This document shows, in pieces, positions 17,787 through 25,440 of a stretch of 64,000 bases of DNA (its first letter is position 1; each line of letters opens with the position of its first letter). The DNA is taken from the NCBI GenBank assembly GCA_000403295.2, contig KE159605.1, forward strand, positions 839,409-903,408, given 5' to 3'. The notes beneath the pieces are model-generated. The model searched no databases. It saw nothing but the letters and a program-made list of their open reading frames with translations, and had not been told where the DNA came from. Both the position numbers and the translations under genes were made by a program. The stretch is from Lachnospiraceae bacterium M18-1. Lineage in GTDB: Bacteria; Bacillota; Clostridia; Lachnospirales; Lachnospiraceae.

Positions 17787-19079
17787 TTATAAAATATAAG
17801 CCCTGCCCTTACTCTCCCGAATCACCCGATCCATATTCCAATACTCAAAATTTCCAAACCTTCCATTCAGCACAATCCCCTGCTCCTTAAAATATTTCCG
17901 GATATGCTCCATATTGTCTTTATGGTTCAGATCATAGATCACATATGCATACTGATGTCTGGTAATATTGACAAACTCAATATCTTCTTTGTTTTCAGCA
18001 AATCCAATCCTCAGGATTCCATCTGCAATCTTTTCTTTGAGGACTTCATCCGAAAGGCTGTCCGTATAATCTCCCCTGCGGTATGTCACTTCCACCATAT
18101 ATGCCGCGCTTCCGCTTTGATATTTCTCCCCTAAAAAGTCCATCTTGGAAATTCTATGGAATATGATATCTTTCTCCGGATTCATAAAAGCAAAGTTATC
18201 ACCGCTCAGGTCTTCCTTAGTCTTTACAAATGCTATGATGATAGAATTGTAGCGTAGGTTCTCTATATGTCCCTGGATTTCCTTTGGAACTGCATATATT
18301 TCTGACAGCTCCTGGACCGGAATCGTAGACATCACCCGGTCTGCCTCTATGAGTTCTCCATTTGATACGATTTCATATCTACTGCCGTTCTTTTTCAGGG
18401 AAGTGATCGCCTGATCACATTTGATTCTGCATTTTTTATTCAATTTTTTGATAAATCCCTGAACCACCGCTTCTATCCCGCCCTCTGACGGATAACTGAA
18501 ATACAATTGGTGCACATAACCATCCACGGTCTCACCGGAAGCGCTCCTCATGATTTCTTCATGGGTCGGTTTTGGAATCCTGTCTACCATCTGGGTATCC
18601 ATAAAGCTTGGGTCATACTTCCAGATCTTTTCGTTATATGGCCTCAAATATGTATTTGTGATTCCTTCCCCAAAAGTTTTCAGAAAAAACTGAAGCATAT
18701 TATCTGCCCTGTAAATCTCATACGGATTATGCAGAAAATTTGTCACACAATAATCCAAATCCTCTTTTGGAAGCTTGGACAAATCATTTTCAAAAGGATA
18801 CTGCACATATCTGCCCTTGTATATGATCTGATTTGACCTTCTCAGGTCGTTTTTTTCATCCAGCATCTCCAACATCAGGGACAACATTTCTTTATCCTTG
18901 GAAAATAAAATATGTGGACCGATATCGTAAGTATAGCCATCTTTTTTTATGCTTCTGCACAGCCCGCCCGGCGCATCCTCTTTTTCCAAAATCAGAATCT
19001 CGTCTATATCGTCCCGCTCCTGCAGAAAATAAGCGGAACTGATTGCTGATAAACCGCCGCCCAAAATTACCTGACGCAT
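17787..19079 (-). CDS. FAD-dependent mutase/oxidoreductase (UDP-galactopyranose mutase or protoporphyrinogen-oxidase-like)
   Basis: This 430-residue flavoprotein opens with the dinucleotide-binding motif VILGGGLSAISSAYFL, followed by an acidic strand end and PGGLCRSI, then YDIGPHILF as in Glf-like and amine-oxidase-like sugar enzymes. The central SYPSEGGIEAVVQGF block is the usual FAD-domain signature of this group. Proteins of this kind in surface-glycan loci commonly act on nucleotide-activated or lipid-linked sugars. It is probably not a heme enzyme, because no other heme gene is near. Which sugar it uses is open. Confidence 0.72.
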   Translation of the reverse strand: MRQVILGGGLSAISSAYFLQERDDIDEILILEKEDAPGGLCRSIKKDGYTYDIGPHILFSKDKEMLSLMLEMLDEKNDLRRSNQIIYKGRYVQYPFENDLSKLPKEDLDYCVTNFLHNPYEIYRADNMLQFFLKTFGEGITNTYLRPYNEKIWKYDPSFMDTQMVDRIPKPTHEEIMRSASGETVDGYVHQLYFSYPSEGGIEAVVQGFIKKLNKKCRIKCDQAITSLKKNGSRYEIVSNGELIEADRVMSTIPVQELSEIYAVPKEIQGHIENLRYNSIIIAFVKTKEDLSGDNFAFMNPEKDIIFHRISKMDFLGEKYQSGSAAYMVEVTYRRGDYTDSLSDEVLKEKIADGILRIGFAENKEDIEFVNITRHQYAYVIYDLNHKDNMEHIRKYFKEQGIVLNGRFGNFEYWNMDRVIRESKGRAYIL

Positions 19080-19130
19080 GTCCTATTCCTCCCTCTTTAT
19101 ACACTTTACACAAAGCTGATTTCTGTTTTC

Positions 19131-20528
19131 TCAGAGATATTGGGGAATCGTTGTTCCCACATCACACAGATAAATGTCCTCTTCCTTTATTCCCAGTTCT
19201 AGTAATTGCCGCCGGATTTCTCCGGAATAGAGCTTTGATGCCGTGATCACCAATGTGTTTGGATATTTTTCCCTAATTTCTTTCGGTTCAATCACTTTGA
19301 TTCCATTCAGGTCCAATCCCCATTTTTCTTTTGCATTATCAGAAAAAGCAATTGTCTTTTCGATATGTTTTGTTTTCAAAAATGCATATAAATTAGATCC
19401 ATCGCTGCCGGCGCCGAAAATAATATGGCCCCCATATCTTTCAATCATCCGAAATAATGCTTTTTGATTTCTTTCTTTCGTTTCTTCAATTTCTCTGCAA
19501 TATGCATGGTATACTTCCGGAGAATCTGCTGCCTTTTTGACACCGCTCCATTCTTCATCTGTGAACAGGCTCCTTTCAATCCACTGCTTCTCAAAAGCCC
19601 GCTTCATATCACGGCAGAAATGTTCTGCAAACGCCTCTCTGTGCTCATCCGCAAGGATTCCATATACAAAAGCATAGGAGCGGTACATTCCGTTGCAGAT
19701 TCCTGCTAGCATTTTCTTTGGAATGACTGTCTGGATGTCCTGCGGTATCTGATCCGCCGCATCGTGAGCCGAATCCGACACACCCTTTCGTACCAGTTTT
19801 CCTGCAATCCGCTTCATTCCAAATTTATACTCCTGCACCATTTCCCAGACCTTATTGCTCTGATGCACAGAGGAATAAGGATTATCCCGCCTGTAATGAT
19901 AAAAATATCCTGGGAGCAGATATGCTGTTTTGGCAAATGCGGTCGTCTGCAGCCAGAAACCCACGTCCTGAAAGGAAGCACCCGGTGATTCATTGTGACG
20001 GATTTCGTAATCCTTTAAAAAGGATTTTTTATAGATTCCCGTCCAGGTATACATATCCCAGAGAAAATACCTGCCCTCATCCTGCAGATCAATGATATGG
20101 TTATAATCCTCTTTATTCAGGGAGACTGCTTTTAAAGCATAAATCCTTTCTCTGCCGTTTCCAGAAAATGCCTTGTAATTTCCTTTCACAATATCCGGGT
20201 GATGCAAAACCGCACATCCGTAAAGCTGTTCATAGGTATCCAATGCCACATAATCATCCGATTCTACGATCCCTATATACTCCCCCTGCGCAGCCTCTAT
20301 CCCGATATTTTTTGCATACCCTGTACTGTGCATGATGTCATCCAGGATTTTCACACGCGCATCCTTTGCTGCATAGGATTCCAGCACTTCTCTTGTCCCG
20401 TCAGCAGAGGCCGCATCCACACACAGGATCTCTATTTCTTTCAGTGTCTGATTGACCAGGCTGTCCATACATTCTGCAATATACGGAACCACATTGTAAG
20501 TTGGAACAATGATGCTGACCTTACACAT
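19131..20528 (-). CDS. Family 2 glycosyltransferase with C-terminal Rossmann-like domain
   Basis: This 465-residue protein has a GT2 domain (VSIIVPTYNVVPYIAECM, CVDAASADGT, then the acidic site IVESDDYV). Residues about 366-465 form a domain starting GGHIIFGAGSDGSNLY. It is closely related in layout to the next upstream GT2 (20539-21840): both have a PGASFQD/PGASYQD segment and a YRxDNPxSS block, which suggests gene duplication within the operon. Codon use here is less AT-rich than in the 6.6-17.7 kb core. Confidence 0.85.
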   Translation of the reverse strand: MCKVSIIVPTYNVVPYIAECMDSLVNQTLKEIEILCVDAASADGTREVLESYAAKDARVKILDDIMHSTGYAKNIGIEAAQGEYIGIVESDDYVALDTYEQLYGCAVLHHPDIVKGNYKAFSGNGRERIYALKAVSLNKEDYNHIIDLQDEGRYFLWDMYTWTGIYKKSFLKDYEIRHNESPGASFQDVGFWLQTTAFAKTAYLLPGYFYHYRRDNPYSSVHQSNKVWEMVQEYKFGMKRIAGKLVRKGVSDSAHDAADQIPQDIQTVIPKKMLAGICNGMYRSYAFVYGILADEHREAFAEHFCRDMKRAFEKQWIERSLFTDEEWSGVKKAADSPEVYHAYCREIEETKERNQKALFRMIERYGGHIIFGAGSDGSNLYAFLKTKHIEKTIAFSDNAKEKWGLDLNGIKVIEPKEIREKYPNTLVITASKLYSGEIRRQLLELGIKEEDIYLCDVGTTIPQYL

Positions 20529-20538
20529 ACTCTTCTCC

Positions 20539-21840
20539 TTAACACAGATAGCTGATCTCTATTTTTTTCTCCGGTACTCCAAGACTGCATAATTGGTCTT
20601 TGATCACTGATGCATGGTTCAGGCTTGTGATCACATATCCAAACGCATATTGCCCGTATGTCTCCCTTGCCTGTTCCGGAGATACGACCGGGATATGAAA
20701 TATCTCTTTTCCATGGAGCTTTGGATTGTTGTCTGCAATACATACGATCTGCGAAATCCTGTCATGCTCCTTCATATATGACAGGAAGCGGATACCATCG
20801 CTTCCGCAGCCAGCCTGTATGATTTTTTTCTCTTGTTCTAAAAACTCAGATAATGCCTGCTGCCGCTGCCGTATCTCATTATAAAATTTTTCCGGGGAAT
20901 ACAAGACGGCTTCCAGTATCTTCTTCTGCATCTCCGAAAACATTTCCCATGCAATCTCCTTTTCTTCCTGGTGACGCCACATCTCCTCAGAAAAACGGTT
21001 CAGAAACTGCATTTTCAGATCCTGGTGCAGCCTGTAAAAGGAACTGATATAGCGTATATATTTCATATATACAAATATGGAACAATACTCCGCAAAAATT
21101 CTTTTTTCTTCCAGCTTCTTTCGGATAAAAGAATATTCATCACATATCGCAAATGTCTTTGCCGGGTTATGGATAGAAGAACCCGGATTGTCCAGCCGAT
21201 AACGGTATCCACTTACCGGCACATAACACATCCTCTCTGCCAGAGCTGTCACCTGAAACCAAAAGCCGTTATCCTGATACGATGCCCCGGGAGTCTCGTT
21301 GTGCCAGATCTGGTTCTCCAGCAAAAAGCTCCGCTTATATAGTCCGGCCCAGGTGGACATATCATTCAAAAAGATTTTTTTATTCTCTTTTGCTGATAAT
21401 ATCCTGCCGTACATCTCCTGTCCGCAGGCAATCGGCTTATCCAGAAAAGTCCTTTCTTTCCCATCTCCCCAGAACACCTTATAGTCTGCCCTGACCACAT
21501 CACAATTTTCTTTTTCTCCGATGGAATAAAGTGTCTCATACATGGACGGCGCAATAAAATCATCTGTCTCCAGAATTGCCACATATCTTCCCGAAGCTAG
21601 CCGGATGCCCATATTGTTGGAATACCCGGTACTTCCCTTCTCGTCATTTATAAGCCGGATCCTGGAATCCCTTTTTGCATATTCTTCTACGATCTCCCTT
21701 GATCCGTCCGTGGAATACGCATCCACACACAGGATCTCAATCTCTTTGAGTGTCTGCTTTACCACGCTGTCCAGGCATTCACGGATATATTTTTTAACAT
21801 TCATCATCGGCATGATGACAGATACTTTTATGTCTTCCAT
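20539..21840 (-). CDS. Family 2 glycosyltransferase with C-terminal Rossmann-like domain
   Basis: This 433-residue protein has a GT2 N-terminus (VSVIMPMMNVKKYIRECL, CVDAYSTDGS, acidic site ILETDDF). Residues about 338-433 carry the accessory domain starting KKIIQAGCGSDGIRFL. The GASYQDNGFW and YRLDNPGSS blocks are shared with the next gene, so the two are probably duplicates with diverged donor or acceptor. It is separated from that gene by only 10 bp. Predicted role: sequential addition of sugars to the glycan. Confidence 0.85.
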   Translation of the reverse strand: MEDIKVSVIMPMMNVKKYIRECLDSVVKQTLKEIEILCVDAYSTDGSREIVEEYAKRDSRIRLINDEKGSTGYSNNMGIRLASGRYVAILETDDFIAPSMYETLYSIGEKENCDVVRADYKVFWGDGKERTFLDKPIACGQEMYGRILSAKENKKIFLNDMSTWAGLYKRSFLLENQIWHNETPGASYQDNGFWFQVTALAERMCYVPVSGYRYRLDNPGSSIHNPAKTFAICDEYSFIRKKLEEKRIFAEYCSIFVYMKYIRYISSFYRLHQDLKMQFLNRFSEEMWRHQEEKEIAWEMFSEMQKKILEAVLYSPEKFYNEIRQRQQALSEFLEQEKKIIQAGCGSDGIRFLSYMKEHDRISQIVCIADNNPKLHGKEIFHIPVVSPEQARETYGQYAFGYVITSLNHASVIKDQLCSLGVPEKKIEISYLC

Positions 21841-21849
21841 TTTTGATTC

Positions 21850-22947
21850 CTATTCCAATACAAAATACCTTTTTACAAATTCACTGGTTCTTTTTTGTTC
21901 CTCTTTTTGCTTTTCTGTGACCCAGGACCAGTTAAAATCATGGACTCCAAATGTACATTCTTTGATATGTATTTCTTTCGTAACCGAACTTTTTACATGA
22001 AAATAATCAGAAGTCAAAACTGTCAGCCCTTCCACATTTTGAATATGACCGGCGATTTTCAATCCGTATGCAAGAAGGGGAGACGTTTCATAAAATCCGC
22101 ATGTGAGCAGGTTTATGCCGCCGTCCTGATCTATAAAATCAATCTTTTCTCTGTACTTCAAGATTTCTCCCAGAATGCCAAGCCCCTTAATGCTGCCGCT
22201 TCCTCCGCCGAAATTGACCATTGGATATTCTTCGAAGCTGGTAAATCCCTGCAGATATAACAGTTCATCTATATTTTTTATCAGTTCCACATCCGTGTCA
22301 AAATAGACTCCTCCATAATGATAGAGCAGATCAATTCTTGCATAATCGGGAACATAGCCATACTTTCCCATCCGATATGCCTGATACATATATCTGTTTT
22401 TCTTTAGATCATAGTTGCTCTCATTCCATTCGATGATCTCATAATCCGGACAATATTTTTTCCAGCTTTCGATGCATCTTTTATTTTTTTCCGGAATATC
22501 CTGTTTTCCAAACCAGCAATAATGTATCACTTTCGGAATCTGCTGATTGCTCGACTTATATTTTCGAAAGTCTTCTTTCGGTTTTCCGCGGAACATAAAT
22601 GGTGCGATAAAGCATCTTAATTTCTGATTATTTCCCAATGTATCTATATACTCTACGATATCTGCAAAATAGCTGCTGGTAATGAGCAGAACATGTTCCT
22701 GAAACTCTTTTTGCATAATCTCAGGAGACTGCACCGCAAATTCTTTTCCATTCAGGCAGATATACTTTTTCCATTTTCCTTGGTCTCCATCAATCAGCAC
22801 AGCAATCTGATCATCCAGTTTGTACTCTTTTAGGAGAGAGGGCATACAAGTATGAAAAAATGTGCCTATCCCCCATATGATCATTTTTTTATTTTGTTTT
22901 CTGACGATCCGGGCAAACTGCTCAAAGTCCACATCCTGTATCTGCAT
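21850..22947 (-). CDS. Family 32 glycosyltransferase with N-terminal Rossmann-like domain
   Basis: Residues about 130-365 match GT32 capsular glycosyltransferases: IPKVIHYCWFG, the CPDYEIIEWNE segment, VPDYARIDLLYHYGGVYFDTDVE with its DTD metal site, and a glycine-rich NFGGGSGS loop. Residues about 18-125 form an accessory domain beginning KKMIIWGIGTFFHTC, of the same type found at the C-terminus of other transferases in this operon but here placed in front. The start overlaps the 3' end of the preceding gene by 26 bp, consistent with translational coupling. Confidence 0.85.
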   Translation of the reverse strand: MQIQDVDFEQFARIVRKQNKKMIIWGIGTFFHTCMPSLLKEYKLDDQIAVLIDGDQGKWKKYICLNGKEFAVQSPEIMQKEFQEHVLLITSSYFADIVEYIDTLGNNQKLRCFIAPFMFRGKPKEDFRKYKSSNQQIPKVIHYCWFGKQDIPEKNKRCIESWKKYCPDYEIIEWNESNYDLKKNRYMYQAYRMGKYGYVPDYARIDLLYHYGGVYFDTDVELIKNIDELLYLQGFTSFEEYPMVNFGGGSGSIKGLGILGEILKYREKIDFIDQDGGINLLTCGFYETSPLLAYGLKIAGHIQNVEGLTVLTSDYFHVKSSVTKEIHIKECTFGVHDFNWSWVTEKQKEEQKRTSEFVKRYFVLE

Positions 22948-24271
22948 CCTGGTATATCACCTCTACATTTTGAATCATAATTGGCTTCCCTGTCTGCTTA
23001 TATAGTTCCACCACACTGCTCATATCTCCATAGTAGGCGTCTGACACTGCAATTGCCCTGTACAGGTCTGCCGACTCATCATAAATCCCCCATCCGCCCT
23101 TTTTATAGTCTTCCTCTATCCGCAAAAAATCCCGCAGCAGATCAGGACGCATAGATTTTAATGTTGTCTTCAGCAGAGGATGCGGCCTCCAGAGCAATGC
23201 CGTTTCCTTGTCATTTTCAAACACCCTCAGTACATCCTCAATCTTGGTGAGCATGTCTGCCGATTCTTTTAACGTGCTGCCGATCGTTGTATTGTAAAGG
23301 ATTACTTTTTTTCTGCTTCTGTCTGGTCTTTCGATCACTTTTTTCCATTCACTGGGTAATTCATAGTCTTCACGCTTGGAAGCCAATACTTTATCATATT
23401 TGGGGCTTCCTAATGCAACTACTTTATCCTCGATTTTTCCAAATAAGCCTTTACAGTTATTTTCTTTTTCAAATTTGTGGAATTCTTTTATATATGTCTG
23501 CCGGACTTTTTTCGACTGGACGATCACTTTATGTGCATATAGCACACCATTTGTTGTGCAAAAATGTTCCTCCACATTGTCGTCTATGGCTATAAAATAG
23601 GGAATATATACAAGTAAATCCGTATATTTTCTCAAGTTCGAAGCATAGAAGTACGGATGGACACTTGTCACATAATTGAACTGGTCATATGGGTTATGAA
23701 TGTAGATCGCATCCGGCCTGCGTTCCGGTATGTTATACTCCTGCCAGTCGGTAATGGGGACATTGACCGGATATTCATTTCCTTCGTAATGAAACTGCCC
23801 CAATGTACCATCCGGATTCTTATCAAAATAAGGAACTGGAATTACAAATGCTTCACACATCTCATCCTCAGATGCCGCTTTCCATACACTTTCAAGACTG
23901 TCCCACATAGATGCTTTATAGGGAAGGAATATGACCTCTCTTTTATCATCCGGCAGATCATATTTGGCTTGATTTGATATCTGAAACAGATGTTTCTGAA
24001 TTTTTTTTGCCAGCTTTTTTACCTGATTTGGATCGGACAGTATCAAAGTCATCTGATAGATCATCTCACAATAATCTTCCAGTATATGTACAATCTCTCT
24101 GAGCTCTTTTTCTTCGAAATATGTTCCAATGGTGATCGCCGTTTCCTGACACTCTGTAAGTGCTTCTATGATCGCTTCCGTATCCAAACGGCTAAAATTT
24201 TTTATAATCGCATCATTTACTTCTGCCAGTGAACCAATAAGCTTTATCAGTTCTTTTTTCTTATATCTCAT
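22922..24271 (-). CDS. CDP-glycerol glycerophosphotransferase family protein
   Basis: This 449-residue protein resembles the TagB/TagF (PF04464) family, which transfers polyol phosphate from CDP-polyol donors. Visible signatures are SMWDSLESVWKAA in the middle, the WRPHPLL block and the late YGDMSSVVELYKQTGKP block that binds the CDP moiety. The N-terminal 100 residues are a helical region that I cannot assign. It follows the TarI-like cytidylyltransferase by 14 bp, so the pair probably makes and uses CDP-ribitol or CDP-glycerol to put a polyol phosphate on the glycan. Confidence 0.82.
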   Translation of the reverse strand: MRYKKKELIKLIGSLAEVNDAIIKNFSRLDTEAIIEALTECQETAITIGTYFEEKELREIVHILEDYCEMIYQMTLILSDPNQVKKLAKKIQKHLFQISNQAKYDLPDDKREVIFLPYKASMWDSLESVWKAASEDEMCEAFVIPVPYFDKNPDGTLGQFHYEGNEYPVNVPITDWQEYNIPERRPDAIYIHNPYDQFNYVTSVHPYFYASNLRKYTDLLVYIPYFIAIDDNVEEHFCTTNGVLYAHKVIVQSKKVRQTYIKEFHKFEKENNCKGLFGKIEDKVVALGSPKYDKVLASKREDYELPSEWKKVIERPDRSRKKVILYNTTIGSTLKESADMLTKIEDVLRVFENDKETALLWRPHPLLKTTLKSMRPDLLRDFLRIEEDYKKGGWGIYDESADLYRAIAVSDAYYGDMSSVVELYKQTGKPIMIQNVEVIYQDADTGCGL

Positions 24272-24285
24272 CGCCCAGATATCCT

Positions 24286-25002
24286 CTATATTCCAAAAAT
24301 CTGCTGCCCTTCCATTGCTTCGTATAAAGCCCTATATACATAAAAATCTGCCGGTTCCGTAATTTTCAGATTATTTTTTGTACTGGTCACCATATGCATC
24401 GGAACTTGATACAAGCTGCACAGATGGGAGGAATCAATTGATTTTGTCCCATCCTTTTCTGATTGCTCGTAAAGTTTTGCTATCTTGCCATAAAAAAAGG
24501 ATTGTGGCGCTTTTGCTGTATATATCTGATCTCTCGGAGGCATCTCAGATATATGTTTTCCATCGCAGCTTCTAACAATACTTTCTCTTGCTGCTTCGGC
24601 AGTAATCGCATTTCCATACTTTTTTACAATCCTTATATTCTCTGATATTAATTCCGTATTGATCAAGGGACGTACACCATCGTGAATCAATACGATATCA
24701 TCTTCGTCCGCAAGCTCTTTCATCGCTTTCAGACCATTATATATAGAGTCGTGTCCTGTCTCTCCACCCGAAACTATTCGGATCACCTTTGTAATACCGT
24801 ATCGTTTCAGCAGCCCTTCCAGTTCTTTAATCCAGTCAGAAAGACATACCACCACAATATTGTCAATCTCTTCATGGTACTCGAAGTGTTCCAGTGTATA
24901 GATGATGATTGGTTTTCCATGCATCTCCAGAAACTGTTTCGGCTTGGAACGGCTGTTCATCCTTCTCCCGGCCCCGCCTGCAAATATCAGTGCTGTCGTC
25001 AT
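24286..25002 (-). CDS. Polyol-phosphate cytidylyltransferase, TarI/IspD family
   Basis: This 238-residue IspD-family nucleotidyltransferase has a GGAGRRMNSRSKPKQF signature near residues 9-24, LIHDGVRPLI in the middle and the NLKITEPAD C-terminal motif. The AGGAGRRM form and the genetic context (CDP-glycerol transferase next door, glycan genes downstream) favour D-ribitol-5-phosphate cytidylyltransferase (TarI) over methylerythritol-pathway IspD. It is the first enzyme gene of the operon; GAGGA lies about 7 nt upstream of the ATG. Confidence 0.82.
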   Translation of the reverse strand: MTTALIFAGGAGRRMNSRSKPKQFLEMHGKPIIIYTLEHFEYHEEIDNIVVVCLSDWIKELEGLLKRYGITKVIRIVSGGETGHDSIYNGLKAMKELADEDDIVLIHDGVRPLINTELISENIRIVKKYGNAITAEAARESIVRSCDGKHISEMPPRDQIYTAKAPQSFFYGKIAKLYEQSEKDGTKSIDSSHLCSLYQVPMHMVTSTKNNLKITEPADFYVYRALYEAMEGQQIFGI

Positions 25003-25415
25003 TTGATTTCCTCATTATCTTGAATTAGTTCTGTTTGTTTATTGAACTGTTGATATTCCATAAATAAATTTATGAAATAAGGCACATTGGTCATCAGATG
25101 AAATCTAATCTATCTGATGATGCAGGTTCCCCCGCTTCGCTCCCTGCTACCTCATGCAATGTCACCAATGCGCAGCATTGATGACCTGCGCGCGCATCAG
25201 CGCGCTTCCTCTTTGCAATGTCACCAATGCACAGCATTGATGACAAATACATGCATGTTCACAAGGTCCTGGCATACCCAATACGCAGTTTTCAGTATTA
25301 GCTGAATCCTGCCTTCTAATGCCGCAGTTTTTTTTATATCATGAACCCGCCTTTTAGTCCTTGCGGTAAAACCCCGGTCTTTACCGGAATTTATCTAAAC
25401 GGCTGTTCTTATGAT
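25003..25415. other. Hairpin-rich leader between dead-TnpB gene and first glycan gene
   Basis: There is no open gene in these 413 bp. Read on the minus strand it contains, in order, an omega-RNA-like structured segment, two 31-bp palindromic repeats, a GCGCGC-atca-GCGCGC hairpin, a GCAGGG...CCTGC stem, and an ATCAGAT...ATCTGAT stem. A short AT-rich stretch then leads to the tarI-like start. Any transcript running from the dead-TnpB gene into the glycan operon must pass through all these hairpins. Confidence 0.7.
25155..25244. repeat. Pair of 31-bp direct repeats, each an imperfect palindrome
   Basis: The two copies lie at 25155-25185 and 25214-25244 and differ at one position (G or A in the centre). 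Each copy contains GTCACCAATGC, a 3-base centre and GCATTGATGAC, an 11-bp inverted repeat with one mismatch. They could be protein-binding sites, recombination sites or RNA hairpins in the operon leader. Two copies with dyad symmetry are not a CRISPR array. Confidence 0.75.
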
Positions 25416-25440
25416 CTAATACAATACGCCGTCCCCCTGC
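25321..25440 (-). ncRNA. Putative omega-RNA/guide-RNA region at the 3' end of the TnpB-like gene
   Basis: TnpB guide RNAs overlap the tnpB 3' end and finish with a stem-loop region next to a short conserved end, after which the guide begins. Here, on the minus strand, GGTAAA (25385-25380) pairs with TTTACC (25370-25365), and CCGC competes for or stacks onto GCGG (25350-25347). A terminal GGGTTCAT then ends at 25341, closely resembling IS200/IS605 right-end scaffolds. If so, the guide would start at 25340 and run toward 25321; it begins GATATAAAAAAAA, which is low in complexity. Transcription has not been shown. Confidence 0.42.

Noticed and set aside
25155..25244. Short CRISPR array
   Set aside because: Only two repeats, each palindromic, with one spacer-sized gap, no cas genes and no third unit; better explained as leader hairpins or binding sites.
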